64,000 nucleotides of DNA from CAVOJY01 sp963696405 (GCA_963696405.1 CAVOJY010000002.1:1-64000), one strand, 5' to 3'; shown: positions 9,383 to 22,615, numbered from the stretch's first letter. Program-made: numbers and translations. The notes: generated from the letters alone by a model not told the origin.

Positions 9383-9909
9383 ATGGTCGAGCGATTGCCA
9401 AGTCATTGCCGCCGCTGGGCGTGCCGGGCTGGACCCTCTTGCTCGTGGCCTGTTGCGCCTGGATACCGGGTGTGTGCGTCGCCGAATGACGATTCGTACG
9501 AATCCGCCCGGAGCCTTGGCTTTTGTCGACGATCAGGAGATCGGGGTGACGCCCGTCTCGACGGAATTCACCTATTATGGGACTCGGAAGATCCAGCTGT
9601 TCAAGGACGGCTTCGAGACGGTGACCGCCAAGCAGCGGTTTCCGACTCCGTGGTACGAGCTGCCCGGGGTGGATTTCTTCGCGGAGAATTTCTGGCCTTG
9701 GGAGGTGCGCGATCGAGCGCGTGGTGGACTTCCAGATGATTCCGCAGCAGGTCGTGTCCAACGAGAAGCTGGTCGAGCGCGCGGAGACGCTGCGGCAGAA
9801 CTCGCGTCTGGGGCACGCCGTTCCGCTCTGGACGGCCCCCGCGGCTCCGGCCCCCAACCTGCCGCCGGCCTACCCGCAGGTGCCGCCGCCTGGCGCGCTA
9901 GGGCAGTGA
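9383..9909 (+). CDS. PEGA-domain protein, probably envelope-attached (frameshifted)
   Basis: The middle frame encodes a PEGA domain: RRRMTIRTNPPGALAFVDDQ, then EIGVTPVSTEFTYYGTRKIQ and KDGFETVTAKQRF. Upstream, a different frame reads WTLLLVACCAWIPG, which would give a signal or lipoprotein-like N-terminus. Downstream, the tail from about 9721 (VDFQMIPQQVVSNEKLVERA and a proline-rich end) is in a third frame. I therefore read one ~175-residue protein with two single-base shifts. PEGA modules are surface- or envelope-associated and of unclear role. The gene converges on mlaD and overlaps its stop by about 12 bases. Confidence 0.7.
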
Positions 9910-11012
9910 TTTGAGGCCCACGCCCAGCGGTTTCTGATCGAGCGCCCCTTGACCCCCAGTACCCGCGGATCGGTCGCGATCTTGTCGGAGATGACGCGGG
10001 CGTCGTCCAGGATGGGCCTAATGCGCCGCGTGGCATCCTCGATGTTGGCCGCCGTGCGTTTCACCTGGTCGTAGAGTTCGCGGTCCTTGACCAGCAGGCC
10101 GACGGTTCCTTCGCCGCTGTTGATCGACTTGCTGAACTGCACGAGTTGCGACAGCAGCTCATCGAGATTCTGAATCGTGGTGTCGATGTTCTGGACAATG
10201 GCTTCGCCGCGTGCCGCCAGCGGCCGAGTGAAGGATTCCAGGTTGTCGAGGTTCCGCTCGGCTTTCGTGCTCATGCGATCGAACGCGGCCAGCGTTTTCT
10301 GGGCCTCGGTCATCGTCAGCCGCACGTCCTGGAAGATGGCTGGCAAGTCGGCCAGGGATTTTTTCAGCCCCGCCTTGAGTTCGGGATCGCCGAGCAGCTC
10401 GTCCACGGTTTGCATGGTGGACTGCAGCGTGTCGAGTGCGAGTTCGGACTTGTTGATGATCCGCTGGAATTGGCCCTGATCGCTGTCCAGGGTCCGGTTC
10501 AGGTTCTGCGCCAGCTGGGAGAACTGGTCTGCGGCCGTGTTGATGGATCCGAGCGTGGTGCGCATGTTGCCTTCAAGATTCATCAGGACCCGGATCGGGT
10601 CGCTCCCCACGATCCCGTCGGCCAGCAGGTCCCCGTCCTGGATTGGCTCTTTCGACACAGCTGTTTCCGTCGCGGGCACGAACTCCAGCACCGCGTCTCC
10701 CAGCAGCGAGGCAGTGCTGATGCGGCAGACTTCGTTGCGCAGCAGCTTATAGCGAGAATCGATCCGGGCGGTCAGCAGCACGCCCCCTTCCTCGGTCAGT
10801 TTTACTTCCGAGACGCGGCCGATCAACACACCGTTTTTCCGCACCGGGGTGTCGACGGTCACACCCGGCGTGCTTGGAAAGCGAAGAAAGACCGTGTAGC
10901 GTTTCTGGAACACGGTCCGCCCCTCCCCCAACAGCACGATGAGAATGCAGGTGATCACCGCTGCGGCGAGCACGACGACGCCAACTCGAAATCGGAGAAC
11001 ACGTTCGTCCAT
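9898..11012 (-). CDS. mlaD: MlaD-like MCE-domain lipid transport protein
   Basis: An N-terminal anchor (VGVVVLAAAVITCILIVLLG) is followed by one MCE domain (FLRFPSTPGVTVDTPVRKNG, VLIGRVSEVKL) and a long predicted coiled-coil region rich in Leu/Asp/Asn heptads up to residue ~330, as in needle-forming MCE proteins. It would sit in the inner membrane, bind MlaE/F and carry phospholipids across the periplasm. The open frame runs to 9870, but a one-base change near 9940 gives the more natural ending LDQKPLGVGLKSLP with stop at 9898. It is the last gene of mlaE-mlaF-mlaD, 10 bases after mlaF. Confidence 0.85.
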
Positions 11013-11022
11013 AGTCAGTGCG

Positions 11023-11863
11023 TCAGCCGTTTGACGATCGGCTCCTTCGCATCTCCATCAACCGCTCACCGGCCTCGCCGCGAACGAACTGCACGACGCG
11101 GCGGTCCGGGCAGACATCGAGACCCTCCGGCGGACCGTCGAAAATGAGCTGAGATTCGTCGGGCTCCAACCGCTCCACGGGCATGATCATGACCACCCGG
11201 TCCGCCACCTTGTGCGCAGTGCGCATGTCGTGCGTCACGATGATGCTGGTGACGGGGTGCTGGCGGCGAGTGTTCAGCATCAGCTCGTCGATCACGTCAC
11301 TCATGATCGGGTCGAGGCCGGTCGTCGGCTCGTCGTACAACATCAGCTCGGGGTTCAGGGCCAGCGCCCGCGCCAAGCCGACCCGCTTGCGCATGCCCCC
11401 GGACAACTCCGCCGGCTTCTTCGTGATGACCATGTCGGGCAACCCGACTTCGGCCAGGCGTGCCAGCACGATCTCCTGGATCTCCTCGTCCGCTAAGCTC
11501 TTGTGTTGTCGGAGCGGAAAAGCCACGTTTTGGCCGATCGTCAAGCTGTCGAACAGGGCGGCGTTCTGGAACACGTAGCCGAAGCGAATCCGCTGCCGCG
11601 TCAGCTCTTTCTCGTCGAGCGTCGCCAGGTCGCGGCCGTCAAACCAAACCTCGCCCTCGCGCGGGGCGAATCAGCCGGATCAGGGTCTTCAAGAGCACGG
11701 TCTTGCCGCAGCCGCTTTCGCCAATGATGGCCAGGGTCTGCCCGCGGGGCACGCTCAAGTTGATGTTCCGCAACACGAGTTGGTGCCCGAACCGCACGTC
11801 CAACCCGACCGCGCGCACCAGCGGCTCGGGGTTGCCGGCGGAAGACTCGGGGACGCGTTGCAT
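11023..11863 (-). CDS. mlaF: MlaF-like ABC transporter ATPase (frameshifted)
   Basis: From ATG at 11863 (MQRVPESSAGN) one frame gives Walker A IIGESGCGKTVLLK. After a shift near 11665, the next frame gives the Q-loop YVFQNAALFDSL, signature LSGGMRKRVGLARALALN, Walker B LMLYDEPTTGLDP and the switch histidine in IVTHDM. Length ~280 residues fits MlaF. It is the cytoplasmic ATPase of an MCE transporter, lying between mlaE and mlaD on the same strand. Confidence 0.88.
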
Positions 11864-11907
11864 CGTCAACTCTCCCTCACTCTGTCTCGCGCAGCCGACT
11901 CGGCGGA

Positions 11908-12780
11908 TCAGAAGAGCTTTGTGCCCTCGGGCCACAGTGAGCTGTAGATGGAGTCCAGAAAGATCGCCAGGAACAAATCCAAGACCAGAATCGCCACGAA
12001 GGAATAAACGAACGAAGCCGTGGCGGCACGCCCCACGCCCTCGGCCCCCGCCGCACAATGGAAACCGCGATAGCAGCTGATCACCGCGATTGCGGCGCCG
12101 AAGAAAACGCTCTTGAAAATCCCGCTGAAAACGTCGAACAGGCCGACGAAATTCTGCGAATTCTGCCAGTAATGCTGCTTGTCGATGTCCAGGATCCCAC
12201 GGCGTAGAAGTAGCCGCCCACGACGCCCATGAAGTCCGCCATGACCGTGAGCGTGGGGATCAGCAACACGCAGGCCAGAAATCGCGGCACGACCAGGTAA
12301 TGGATCGGGTTGGCTCCCATGCTCGCCAAGGCGTCGATCTGCTCCGTGACACGCATCGTGCCCAGTTCGGCCGCCATGGCGCTGCCGACACGCCCCGCCA
12401 GCATCGTCGCGGCCAAGACCGGACCCAGCTCGCGAACCAGCGACATGTTGATCACCGCTCCCAACCGCGTATCGAGACCAAGCACGCTTGAATTGCGCGT
12501 AACTCTGCACCGCCAGCACCATGCCAATGAAGGTGCCCGTCAGGGCAACCACCGGCAGGCTCAGCACGCCGACCTGGTAAAAGTTCGGCAGAATCGTCCC
12601 TTTGCGCGGCAGTCGCATCGTCAGCCAACCCAGCATGCTCGCGCAGAACATCGCGAGATCGCCGACCGCCGACAGGCCGTCGATCACCACGGAGCCCCAG
12701 TCCGCGATCCAATCCGCGAGCGATTCCGCGAATCCGCGCAGGCGGTTTTCTCGATCGGCGGACGAACCGGCCACTGACAC
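11908..12780 (-). CDS. mlaE: MlaE-like permease of MCE transporter (frameshifted)
   Basis: Three frames combine to the MlaE fold: an N-terminal amphipathic segment, NFYQVGVLSLPVVALTGTFI then GMVLAVQSYAQF, the hallmark segment VRELGPVLAATMLAGRVGSA then MAAELGTMRVTEQIDALASM, and C-terminal helices ending IFLDSIYSSLWPEGTKLF. GTG at 12780 gives 291 residues, the usual size; the frame stays open to 12951, so a longer start cannot be excluded. Shifts lie near 12490 and 12190. It is the membrane channel that works with MlaF and MlaD. Confidence 0.87.
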   Translation of the reverse strand: MSVAGSSADRENRLRGFAESLADWIADWGSVVIDGLSAVGDLAMFCASMLGWLTMRLPRKGTILPNFYQVGVLSLPVVALTGTFIGMVLAVQSYAQFKRAWSRYAVGSGDQHVAGSRAGSGLGRDDAGGACRQRHGGRTGHDACHGADRRLGEHGSQPDPLPGRAAISGLRVADPHAHGHGGLHGRRGRLLLRRGILDIDKQHYWQNSQNFVGLFDVFSGIFKSVFFGAAIAVISCYRGFHCAAGAEGVGRAATASFVYSFVAILVLDLFLAIFLDSIYSSLWPEGTKLF

Positions 12781-12951
12781 GTCGTGCTCCTCGCCGCAAT
12801 CAGTTGGAAAGTCGACTCCCTGGCCAGCCAAGCTCAGCACGGAGGGGCCTCTACGCACCGTAAGGCCGCTCGTTATTTCGACGGCTTTCACCACCGGCTT
12901 GAGGCAAAGTGGGCGGGTTGCCGAAAGTTTTCCGGCCGGAAGAGACATCAC

Positions 12952-13321
12952 CCACGTGGCCGCGTCTCTCCGAGACGCGGATCCGCGGACCTCGGTCTCG
13001 GAATCGGACGGAGTGAGCTGCGTTCCATCTTGCCGGTCAGGAGGAACCTAGCGTGAGGCGCGACAAGGAAATCTACGGAGGGATACCTTCGGAATAGGGT
13101 CAGTCTGATTACTAGCCAGCGGCCCCAATCTACCCTTTCGCTTAGCGACTTTGCTGAGATTTATTTGGTCGAGCACGAGTACGAGGTAAGACTAGGGCGG
13201 CTCGCTCGCGACCGACGGGGCATGGCATTTCCGCTTGGCACGCCCTTACGGCTGTGGGGCGAGCCGCTCAATCGCACAGCCTATTCTGGCACGTGCAACG
13301 GCCTGAAAACACGCTTGGCGC
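12952..13321. other. Intergenic region, no gene seen
   Basis: About 370 bases between mlaE and the peroxidase remnant with no supported gene. Composition is less GC-rich than its neighbours around 13090-13160. No promoter could be placed with confidence. Confidence 0.4.
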
Positions 13322-13365
13322 TTAGGGTGCGTCCGTAAGCGTCTTCATAAACACTGCGCTCGTGC
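13322..13365 (-). pseudogene. Remnant of a second peroxidase 3' end
   Basis: On the minus strand this stretch reads AVFMKTLTDAP and a stop, the typical last residues of a di-haem cytochrome c peroxidase. It is a diverged copy of the C-terminal end of the neighbouring peroxidase (AFMKTLYGRLRT). The two copies flank a dispersed GGAGACC repeat. Confidence 0.5.
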
Positions 13366-13368
13366 GGT

Positions 13369-13411
13369 CGCAGGGTCTCCGACCCCGCCGTAACGGCTGA
13401 CCGCAGGTCTC
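13369..13411 (-). repeat. Dispersed GGAGACC repeat, copy 4 (inverted)
   Basis: On the minus strand it reads GAGACCTGCGGTCAGCC and ends GGGGTCGGAGACC. It is the most diverged of the four copies and abuts the stop of the peroxidase gene. Confidence 0.7.
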
Positions 13412-14637
13412 ACTTCGAGGTTTTCGGATTAGGTTCTAAGGTACGTAGCCGTCCGTACAGCGTCTTCATGAACGCCACGATCGCGGCCTCTTCGTCCGGC
13501 AGTCAGCCCAAGATCGCCCAACTCACCCGTATTAACGTTGTCAGCAACTTCGGGTGGCGGCCATGCTTCCACGTCACGCGTGTTGTAGAAGTGAACGATC
13601 TCCTCCAGGGACTTGAAGAAACCGTTGTGTCCGTATGCCTTGACGAAGCCCTTGGAGGGACGCTTGTCCACGTTCCGCAGCGTGGGCACTTTGTGCTTGC
13701 CGAGTTCCGATCCGTAGACATCGGGTGAATATCCGGCGCTCTTCAGGAAACCGCCCAGTCCCTGGTCGATCCAGTTCGGTCCGTCGGGGTTCCATTTCTT
13801 CGGCATGCCATAGAACGGATTCGCCGGGTTCTTCGGCACGCCCAGGTTGTCATAGGTGAAGTCGGTGAACAGGGGTGGTTCGCCGTCTGGTCCCGGTTCG
13901 CTGAGGTGGCACAGCCCACACTTACCCTTGCCGTTGAACAAAGCCAAGTCCCGGCGGCTTCCTGCTCCGTGAGTGTTGCCTTGCCGCCCAGGTACGCGTC
14001 ATACTTCGAACTGAACGGGTTCACTTCCGCCGAGCGTTCGTAAGCGGCGATGGAGCGAGCGATTCTTTCATAGGTCACCGCCACGTTCTTGTTGTAGTCG
14101 ATCGACTTGACTTTCCAAACCTGCTTGAAGAGGCCTGGCATACTTCGACTGGGCGACCTTGAGGCAGACCTGTTTCGCATGGGGCATGTTCTGCTCCAAC
14201 GGGTTGAGAAACGGTCCCTGGGCCTGCTCGGCGAGCGGATCTCCCAGCGTCCAACCCGTGGCGCCGACCGTCCCAGAACATGCCGCCGATCCAGACGTCC
14301 CTCATTTTCGTCAAAATACAGAATGGGGCTATCTCCTCCGTAGGCCGCGCGTGGGCGGTTTGCGGTTTCCGAACCGCGTGTGGACGGCACCCGGGTAGAC
14401 CGCACCGCAGCGCAGTTGATTGCCGAGTCCGGCCCGGTGAAGCCGACTTCCGGATCGTGACAGGTAGCACAGGACTGGCCGGGAGGAGTCGAGAGGTTTG
14501 TGTCAAAGAAGATTTTCTTGCCCAACTCTTCCTGTTTCTGTTCCTTCGGTGTGAGACCTTTGGGATTTTGCCGTCGTGACCATGGCGAGGCAGAGAAAAG
14601 CAGCCAACATCATTCGCAGCAGTTGATTTTGCCACAT
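13410..14637 (-). CDS. Di-haem cytochrome c peroxidase / MauG family (frameshifted)
   Basis: ATG at 14637 is preceded by a good AAGGAG ribosome site and starts a secretion signal (MWQNQLLRMMLAAFLCLAMV). The mature part has the two haem attachment motifs, CATCH in SCATCHDPEVGFTGPDSAIN and CGLCH in GKGKCGLCHLSEPG, with the intervening KVKSIDYNKNVAVTYERIAR and the later KVPTLRNVDKRPSKGFVKAY. Several frame changes (about 14520, 14190-14400, 13940 and 13490) split the gene, yet the total of ~409 residues fits the family. The enzyme is periplasmic and reduces peroxide or oxidises other substrates with two c-type haems. The stop at 13410 lies in a dispersed repeat. Confidence 0.8.
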
Positions 14638-15016
14638 AGCGCCAACTCCTTCCTCAGAGAAGCCAAACATGAGATCCAGGAAATCACCTGCCAAATTCTG
14701 GACATGGCCCTCCTTTCCAGAGCGGCCGGCCGCGATCCGCCCACGCACGAGGCGTCTGCTGGTCTACTCCGCTCAGCTGCGAAACGTTTCGCTACGACAA
14801 GGCACGAGTCACATCGCGTCCGTTAAGATACGTGCCCCCTTTCCCTGGGACGCGAGAAAACCACCCGCTGGTCGTAACGGCAAACGACTGGCTCGAAAAA
14901 AACACGTGACGACTCAGCCTCTCTCGAGTACCGCAATTCCAGGCAATCGTCAGCACCGATCCCGCCGCGATGGGCGCAGACTGCGGAAAGATAATCCCGC
15001 CAGCCGAAAATCTTGA

Positions 15017-15045
15017 TAGACATGGGTGATTTTACAGCCTATAAC
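15017..15045 (+). promoter_or_regulatory. Candidate promoter in a 530-base gap
   Basis: A -35 TAGACA (15017-15022) and -10 TATAAC (15040-15045) with a 17-base spacer lie ~120 bases upstream of the hydrolase-like gene. The rest of the gap from 14638 to 15165 shows no supported gene. Confidence 0.45.
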
Positions 15046-15165
15046 GCGGCGGTCAACCAGACAGGTGATGGCGCGGCCACGGGCATGGAATACCATGAGG
15101 CCGTGTCGTTGGGGAAGAGAGTTGCGTCCCCTTGGGTTCCTGCGGCCCTCATACGCGAGGTTTTT

Positions 15166-17517
15166 ATGAAGACCCATGCAAGCTCGTCGGCGATCGCAGT
15201 AGCCGTTTGCTGCCTCGCCTGGATCCTGGACCATCCGGTCGTTGCCGAGCAAACCGCATCGATCGGCCGTGGCCCGCTTGGGACCGTCGAGGTGGTCGTG
15301 GCCGAAGGAGGCAGAGGGATTGGAGCAGTTCGCGGCCACGGAATTGCAGCGATATCTTCGGCGGTTGTTTGACGTGTCGGCAGATATCACATCGGAACCG
15401 ACCGGCTCCGCCGAGGCACTGGATCCTCCTCGGTACCGCGACGCAATTCCCGGCACATGCTTCGGGAGAACGGGCTTTGCCACAGCTGAGCGACAGGGTT
15501 TTCTCTTGCGGAAGACCAACGCGCGGACGCGAAGCCGGCGATGGCGATCGTCGGCGGCAGCCCGGCGGCGACGATGTGGGGCGTGTACGAGTTCGTCGAG
15601 CGCTACGGAGTGCGCTATCTGCTGCAGCGGCGACGTCTATCCCGAGAAGCAGCCGGCGTTCTACCTGCCCGAGATCGACCAGGTGTTCGAGCCGCACGTT
15701 CACGACCCGCTGGTTCAAGACGATGGGCGACTTTGCCATGGGCATGGAAGGCTGGGGCATGGCCGACTACCGCCCGTTCCTCGACCAGCTGGCCAAGCTG
15801 AAGTTCAACCGCATTCGCGTCGGCGGCTGCCCGTCCGCGCCGTTCCTGGACCTCCAGCTCAAGGGCATCCGCGGCAATCGGCCATGCTCTGGTACGGCGA
15901 GCACTATCCGATCACGCCGACGACATGCCCGGCCGCAAGACTCTTCGGCGACGAGGCGGAGTTCTGGAATCCCGATCTGCCGCCGCCGCAGGCCTCGTAC
16001 GAGCAGATTGGTCGCGGCCGGGCCAGCGGCACATGCACGAGTTGATCGCCTACGCCCACAGCCGCGGGATCGAGGCGTCGTCGGTCTGGTCGATCACGGA
16101 TTTCCCCAAGGATTTCGCGCGGTCGTCCCCGACGCCCAGACGGTGCATCAACTGGGAGAATTGACCGTGGCCCCCGGCCCGACGCCCGGCCCGACAACCC
16201 GGACCTGGCGGAGATCGGCGGCACGGTGATCCGAACGATCCTCGACGATATCCCGGACGCGCGACGCTACGGCTTTCCGGTGGGCACGGAGTAGCCGAGC
16301 TGGATCGAACTGCACGAGTGGGCGTGGCAAGAACTCGACAAGCACTACGGCATCGAGTCCGTCCTGCCGCTGGAGGAGGTCTTGCGGCGGGCCGAACCAG
16401 CGCAGCCGACCATTGGGAAGGCGGAGCGGCGCGATCGGTGATGGAAGTCAAGGGGCACATCACCGGCCTGTACTTCCTGCTGCGACTGTGGAACAGTCCC
16501 GACGTCCTGCCCAAGAGCCGCAAGCCCGACGCCCGGCTGGTCGTCTACGAGGTGGCCGAAGAGCTGTGGCCCATCCTGCCGCGAATCCTGCCGCAGAACT
16601 GCCGAGCTGAGTCATCGTGATGGACTACAACCCCACTCGGGTGCTCCGCCGGCGCAACGTGCTGGCACGCGTTCCGGCCAAGGAAATCCCCACCACCATG
16701 GTCCTGACGCTCCACGACGACAGCGTCGGCATGCTTCCGCTGCTGACCACCGGTGCACTCGCACCAACTGGTCGGCGACATGCGCAAGTACGGCGTTCAG
16801 CGGTTCGGCACGCGGCAATGGATGATCAGCGATCACGACCCCTCGGTCGCCTATCTGAGCAAGGCCGCCTGGGACGCCGGCACGACGCCCGGGCGGTCTA
16901 CGCGGACCAGGTCCGCGCCGTCTGCGGCGCAGGCCGCCGTGGAGCCGATGCTCGAGATGTTTCGCGAGATCGAGGCGGTCACCACCGCGCTGGAAGACCA
17001 CGGCATGGGGCTGACGTTTCCGCACGCCGGGCATGATGATGCGGCAGTGGTCCCCCGAGCCGATGCCGAAAGAGCTCGCCGAAGACCGAGCGGCCTACCA
17101 GCGGGCGCTGGCCGCGGTCCGCAGGGTGCCGACGCCTTCCGCGGCCGGAAGGCAAGGCTTACGTCGAATACTGGACCGGCCGGCTGCAGTTCGCCGTGCG
17201 AGTACTTCGACGCCATCGAAGCGGTCAAGAAGGCCGCCACGGCGGAGAAGGCCGCCAGCGACGCCAAAGCAGAAGGGCGACAATCGCGAGTACCGGGCGA
17301 AACTGGCCGAGGCGTTGAAGCAGGCAAAGGCCGCCCACGCCGCCGCCTTCCAAGCCATCGAAACCTACGCCGACGTCGCCAAGAACCAAGCCGACCGCGG
17401 CGCGATCGCGACGATGGCCGAGTATGTGTGCCGGCAGCTCCAGCGGAAGGTGGAACAGCTGCGCACGAGTGCGGCGGCGAGGATCTGTCAAAGATTAAGT
17501 TGCCGATTTGGCTGTAG
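15166..17517 (+). CDS. Secreted glycoside-hydrolase-like protein, heavily frameshifted
   Basis: ATG at 15166 begins a signal peptide (SSAIAVAVCCLAWILDHPVV). The next pieces, in changing frames, read LEQFAATELQRYLRRLFDVS and AIVGGSPAATMWGVYEFVER then YGVRYLL. This layout is the N-domain found in alpha-glucuronidase and alpha-N-acetylglucosaminidase-type hydrolases. A TIM-barrel-like part follows (GMEGWGMADYRPFLDQLAKL, MHELIAYAHSRGIEASSVWS), then helical C-terminal segments (AAFQAIETYADVAKNQADRG). At least eight frame changes, plus an in-frame TAG at about 16292 and a TGA elsewhere, interrupt it, so it may be a pseudogene or a poorly assembled stretch. Inferred length is ~780 residues. The exact hydrolase family is undecided. 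Confidence 0.5.
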
Positions 17518-17518
17518 A

Positions 17519-17563
17519 ACGGATTGGCAATCCGTCCGTTTTCTGGACGGATTGCCAATCCGT
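17519..17563. repeat. Perfect 19-bp inverted repeat / bidirectional terminator-like hairpin
   Basis: ACGGATTGGCAATCCGTCC, a 7-base loop GTTTTCT, then the exact reverse complement. It lies directly after the stop of the hydrolase-like gene and before the converging end of clpC. It is probably both a dispersed element and a stem-loop at the two 3' ends. Confidence 0.85.
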
Positions 17564-17609
17564 CCTACGCCGATTCGGTAGTTTATTCGCGCTTGGGTGG
17601 ACAGTCAGA

Positions 17610-20173
<2,564 letters not shown>

Positions 20174-20199
20174 GGGTGCAGTTCCCTCGATCTTTTCCT

Positions 20200-20787
20200 C
20201 AGTTCTTGCCGCCTCGTTGTTCCCTGTTCGTTCGTGGCTGGCTGTTCCCGCCGTCGTGTCGGGCCGACGCCGCGGCGATCAAACTGTCGCTCGCGGGCGA
20301 TCTCCCATTCCCACCGTTGGGCTCCGTCGAGAAGTTCCAATCGCCGCAGACGCTCCTGGGCGTCGTCCACCCGCCGCAGTGTGGCGGTAGAGCGTCGCCA
20401 GCATCAGCTGCGCCTCGGCGTCGCGCAGGCGAACAGCGGAGGAGTTGCTGCAGCAGTGGTCTCTGCCTCGAACCAGTGCCCTTGTAAGTATTCGCCTTGT
20501 GCCTCGAATAAACAAGCCCCTGTCGTCAACTCGCGTCGTGTGCGAGAAGTTCCGGCAGCACACGATACGACCGGATCGCCGAAAGACAGCACGCGCCCGA
20601 CACCAGCAGCCAGCCGACGACAACCAGCGACGACGGGGAGCAGTTCCGGCCACACGAAACTGGACACCAGGACAAGATTGAGTGCCGCACCAAAGGCGAT
20701 CGCCGCCGCCAAAGCGGACCACTCCCCCCGCAGCCAAAGCCGCGGAAGTCCCGGCCACAAGCAACTTGCCACAAGCAGGGCACGCAT
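20200..20787 (-). CDS. TPR-like membrane protein upstream of clpC (frameshifted)
   Basis: Begins MRALLVASCLWPGLPRLWLR, then two hydrophobic segments (ALAAAIAFGAALNLVLVSSF and, in a shifted frame, VVGWLLVSGACCLSAI). A helical TPR-like tail follows: CLFEAQGEYLQGHWFEAETL, then DAEAQLMLATLYR and DDAQERLRRLELLDGAQRWE. At least three shifts interrupt it; the end is placed at a stop near 20200 but is uncertain. Gene order suggests co-transcription into clpC, and two-helix plus TPR proteins may act as membrane scaffolds. No specific function is claimed. Confidence 0.5.
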
Positions 20788-21160
20788 TCAACCTTCGCTC
20801 CGGCGTCCGTTCCGTCCACCACCCTTCCACGAGCAAACACGGCGAAAGTCGCCTCGGAATTGTAACCCGCAGTTTTTAACCGAGCAAGGCAAGTAAATGC
20901 AGTGCCTAGGTTTAGGATGAGCCGTCCCGTCGGCTGCACGCAGTGTCCAGGCCGATCAGACCTTACAGGCCCTTCCACCGGCCGGGAGTCGACCGGCGAC
21001 CCCCCGCAGCGTCGGCAAAAACGCCAAATTCGCACCGATTGGCCTTGGCGAGCAAACTCGATAGCATGGATTATTCAGGTGTAAACACCTGCACTCTGTC
21101 TCTCAGGAAACGAAGGGCCGTGTCGGGTGCCAGCTCAGCCTGAATTATTCACCGGCACTG
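20788..21160. other. Intergenic stretch, no gene seen
   Basis: No supported gene between the start of the TPR protein and the palindromic element at 21161. A sequence ATTATTCAGGTG at about 21070 resembles the flanks of the next repeat (GAATTATTC and GAATAATCC), hinting at fragments of the same repeat family. Confidence 0.35.
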
Positions 21161-21300
21161 GTAGGGTGGGACGAGCAAGCCGAAGTGGCGGTGGGCCGGC
21201 GGTCGCTCAGCCGGAGTCGGAGGCGGCGGGCCGCTTTGTCTCGGAGTCGATCGGCTTGCGACGGCCCACCAATCCCTTGCGCGTCCTTGTCCCACCCTAC
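21161..21300. repeat. 140-bp palindromic element with GTAGGGTGGGAC ends
   Basis: GTAGGGTGGGAC at 21161 is matched by its reverse complement GTCCCACCCTAC ending at 21300. Inner arms (GGTGGGCCG and CGGCCCACC) also pair. The element lies just upstream of the thiE fusion gene and resembles repeats I recall from planctomycete genomes. Confidence 0.75.
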
Positions 21301-21333
21301 GATGAATAATCCCGGTTAGGCCCGCCAACGGAC

Positions 21334-22564
21334 GTGTTACCCGTGAGAAGTACCGATCCAGAGCGCTCGCAGCAGGAACCTCCCGCCGCATCGCCCGTTG
21401 AACCCCGCGAAGGACCCTTCTTGCCGGGGTCTCTGTCGTCTCGGCGGGACATTTCCACGATCGTGCGGATTCTGGATGCCAACGCGAACCGGGCCACCGA
21501 GGGGCTACGCGTGGTGGAGGAGTACGCGCGGTTTGCGCTCGAGGATGCTCATCTGGCTTCCCTCTGCAAGCAGTTTCGGCACGATCTGGCCGAGGTGCTA
21601 AAGAGCGTGCCGGCAAGCGAGCGACACCTGGCTCGCGAGACACTGGCCGATGTAGGAACGACACTGTCGGCACACGGGGAATACCAGCGGGCGGGTCTCC
21701 GCGAGATCAGCCTGGCGAATCAGAAGCGGGTCGAACAGTCGTTGCGCTGCTTGGAGGAATATGGCAAGGCCCTGTCGGCGGAGTTCGCGGGAAGCATCGA
21801 GCGGCTCCGCTACCGAGCCTATACGCTGGCCCGGGCCATGGAGATCACCGCCGACAGCTGCCGGCGATTGGACGGTGTTCAGCTCTATGTGCTCATCGGC
21901 GGCCGGGCGTCTTGCGAGGAGTTTGAGACTCACGCCGCCCTGCTCGTGCAAGCGGGGGTCCACGTCCTGCAGCTGCGCAACAAGTCGCTGTGCGACCGTG
22001 AGTTATTGAGTCGGGCCCGCATCTTGCGGCGTCTGACGCGAGGGCGAGGCACGCTGTTTATCATGAACGACCGGCCCGATCTGGCCGCGTTGGCGGATGC
22101 CGATGGCGTCCACTTGGGACAGGACGATCTCGCGGTCAAGGACGCCCGCGCCCTGTTGGGTCCCGGAGCGACTCGTCGGGGTCTCGACGCATTCGCTCGA
22201 CCAGGCGCGTCAGGCCGTGTTGGCGGGTGCCAATTATCTCGGATGCGGACCGACGTTTCCCTCCGCGACCAAACGCTTCGCGGCGTTTCCCGGGGTGGAC
22301 TTCCTGCGGCAGGTTCACCGCGAGATCGGGCTGCCGGCCTTCGCGATCGGCGGCATCGATATCGAGCATCTTGATGCCGTGCTCGACACGGGTTTCACGC
22401 GGGTGGCGGTCAGTGGCGCGATCACGAATGCCGAGCGAGCGGCGGAGCAGGTGGCCCGGTTTCTCGCCCGGCTCCGTGAGCACAGCCTGTGTGGGTCAGG
22501 TCGTAGGTCCGTGGCGCGTAGGTTGGGGACTCCGTCCCGACCGGGTCCGGGACGGGAGTCCTGA
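21334..22564 (+). CDS. thiE: ThiD2-ThiE fusion, thiamine-phosphate synthase (one frameshift)
   Basis: GTG at 21334 opens a two-domain protein. Residues ~45-185 contain IVRILDANANRATEGLRVVE then EYARFALED, the ThiD2-type domain often attached to ThiE. From ~190 on, the TIM-barrel ThiE domain shows LDGVQLYVLIGG, VHVLQLRNKSL, FIMNDRPDLAALADADGVHL then GQDDL, and after a shift near 22190 VGVSTHSLDQARQAVLAGAN, YLGCGPTFPSATK and FAIGGIDIEHLD. ThiE joins HMP-PP and thiazole phosphate to thiamine phosphate; ThiD2 is thought to supply HMP phosphorylation. The last ~25 codons run into a repeat, so the natural end is probably near 22490. Confidence 0.88.
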
Positions 22565-22596
22565 CCTACTTGGGTCGGGACGGAGTCCCAACCTAC
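22518..22596. repeat. Inverted repeat with GTAGGTTGGGGACTCC arms
   Basis: GTAGGTTGGGGACTCCGTCC then CGACC (22518-22542) pairs with its near reverse complement at 22573-22596 (GGTCGGGACGGAGTCCC then AACCTAC). A third partial unit (GGACGGGAGTCCTGACC) lies between them. It is in the gap between thiE and the CYTH gene. Confidence 0.8.
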
Positions 22597-22615
22597 TTTG
22601 GGTGTGAGGGGTGCC

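Noticed and set aside
13140..13330. Possible small gene between mlaE and the peroxidase remnant
   Set aside because: Short frames with no ribosome site or recognisable motif; stops are frequent in all frames.
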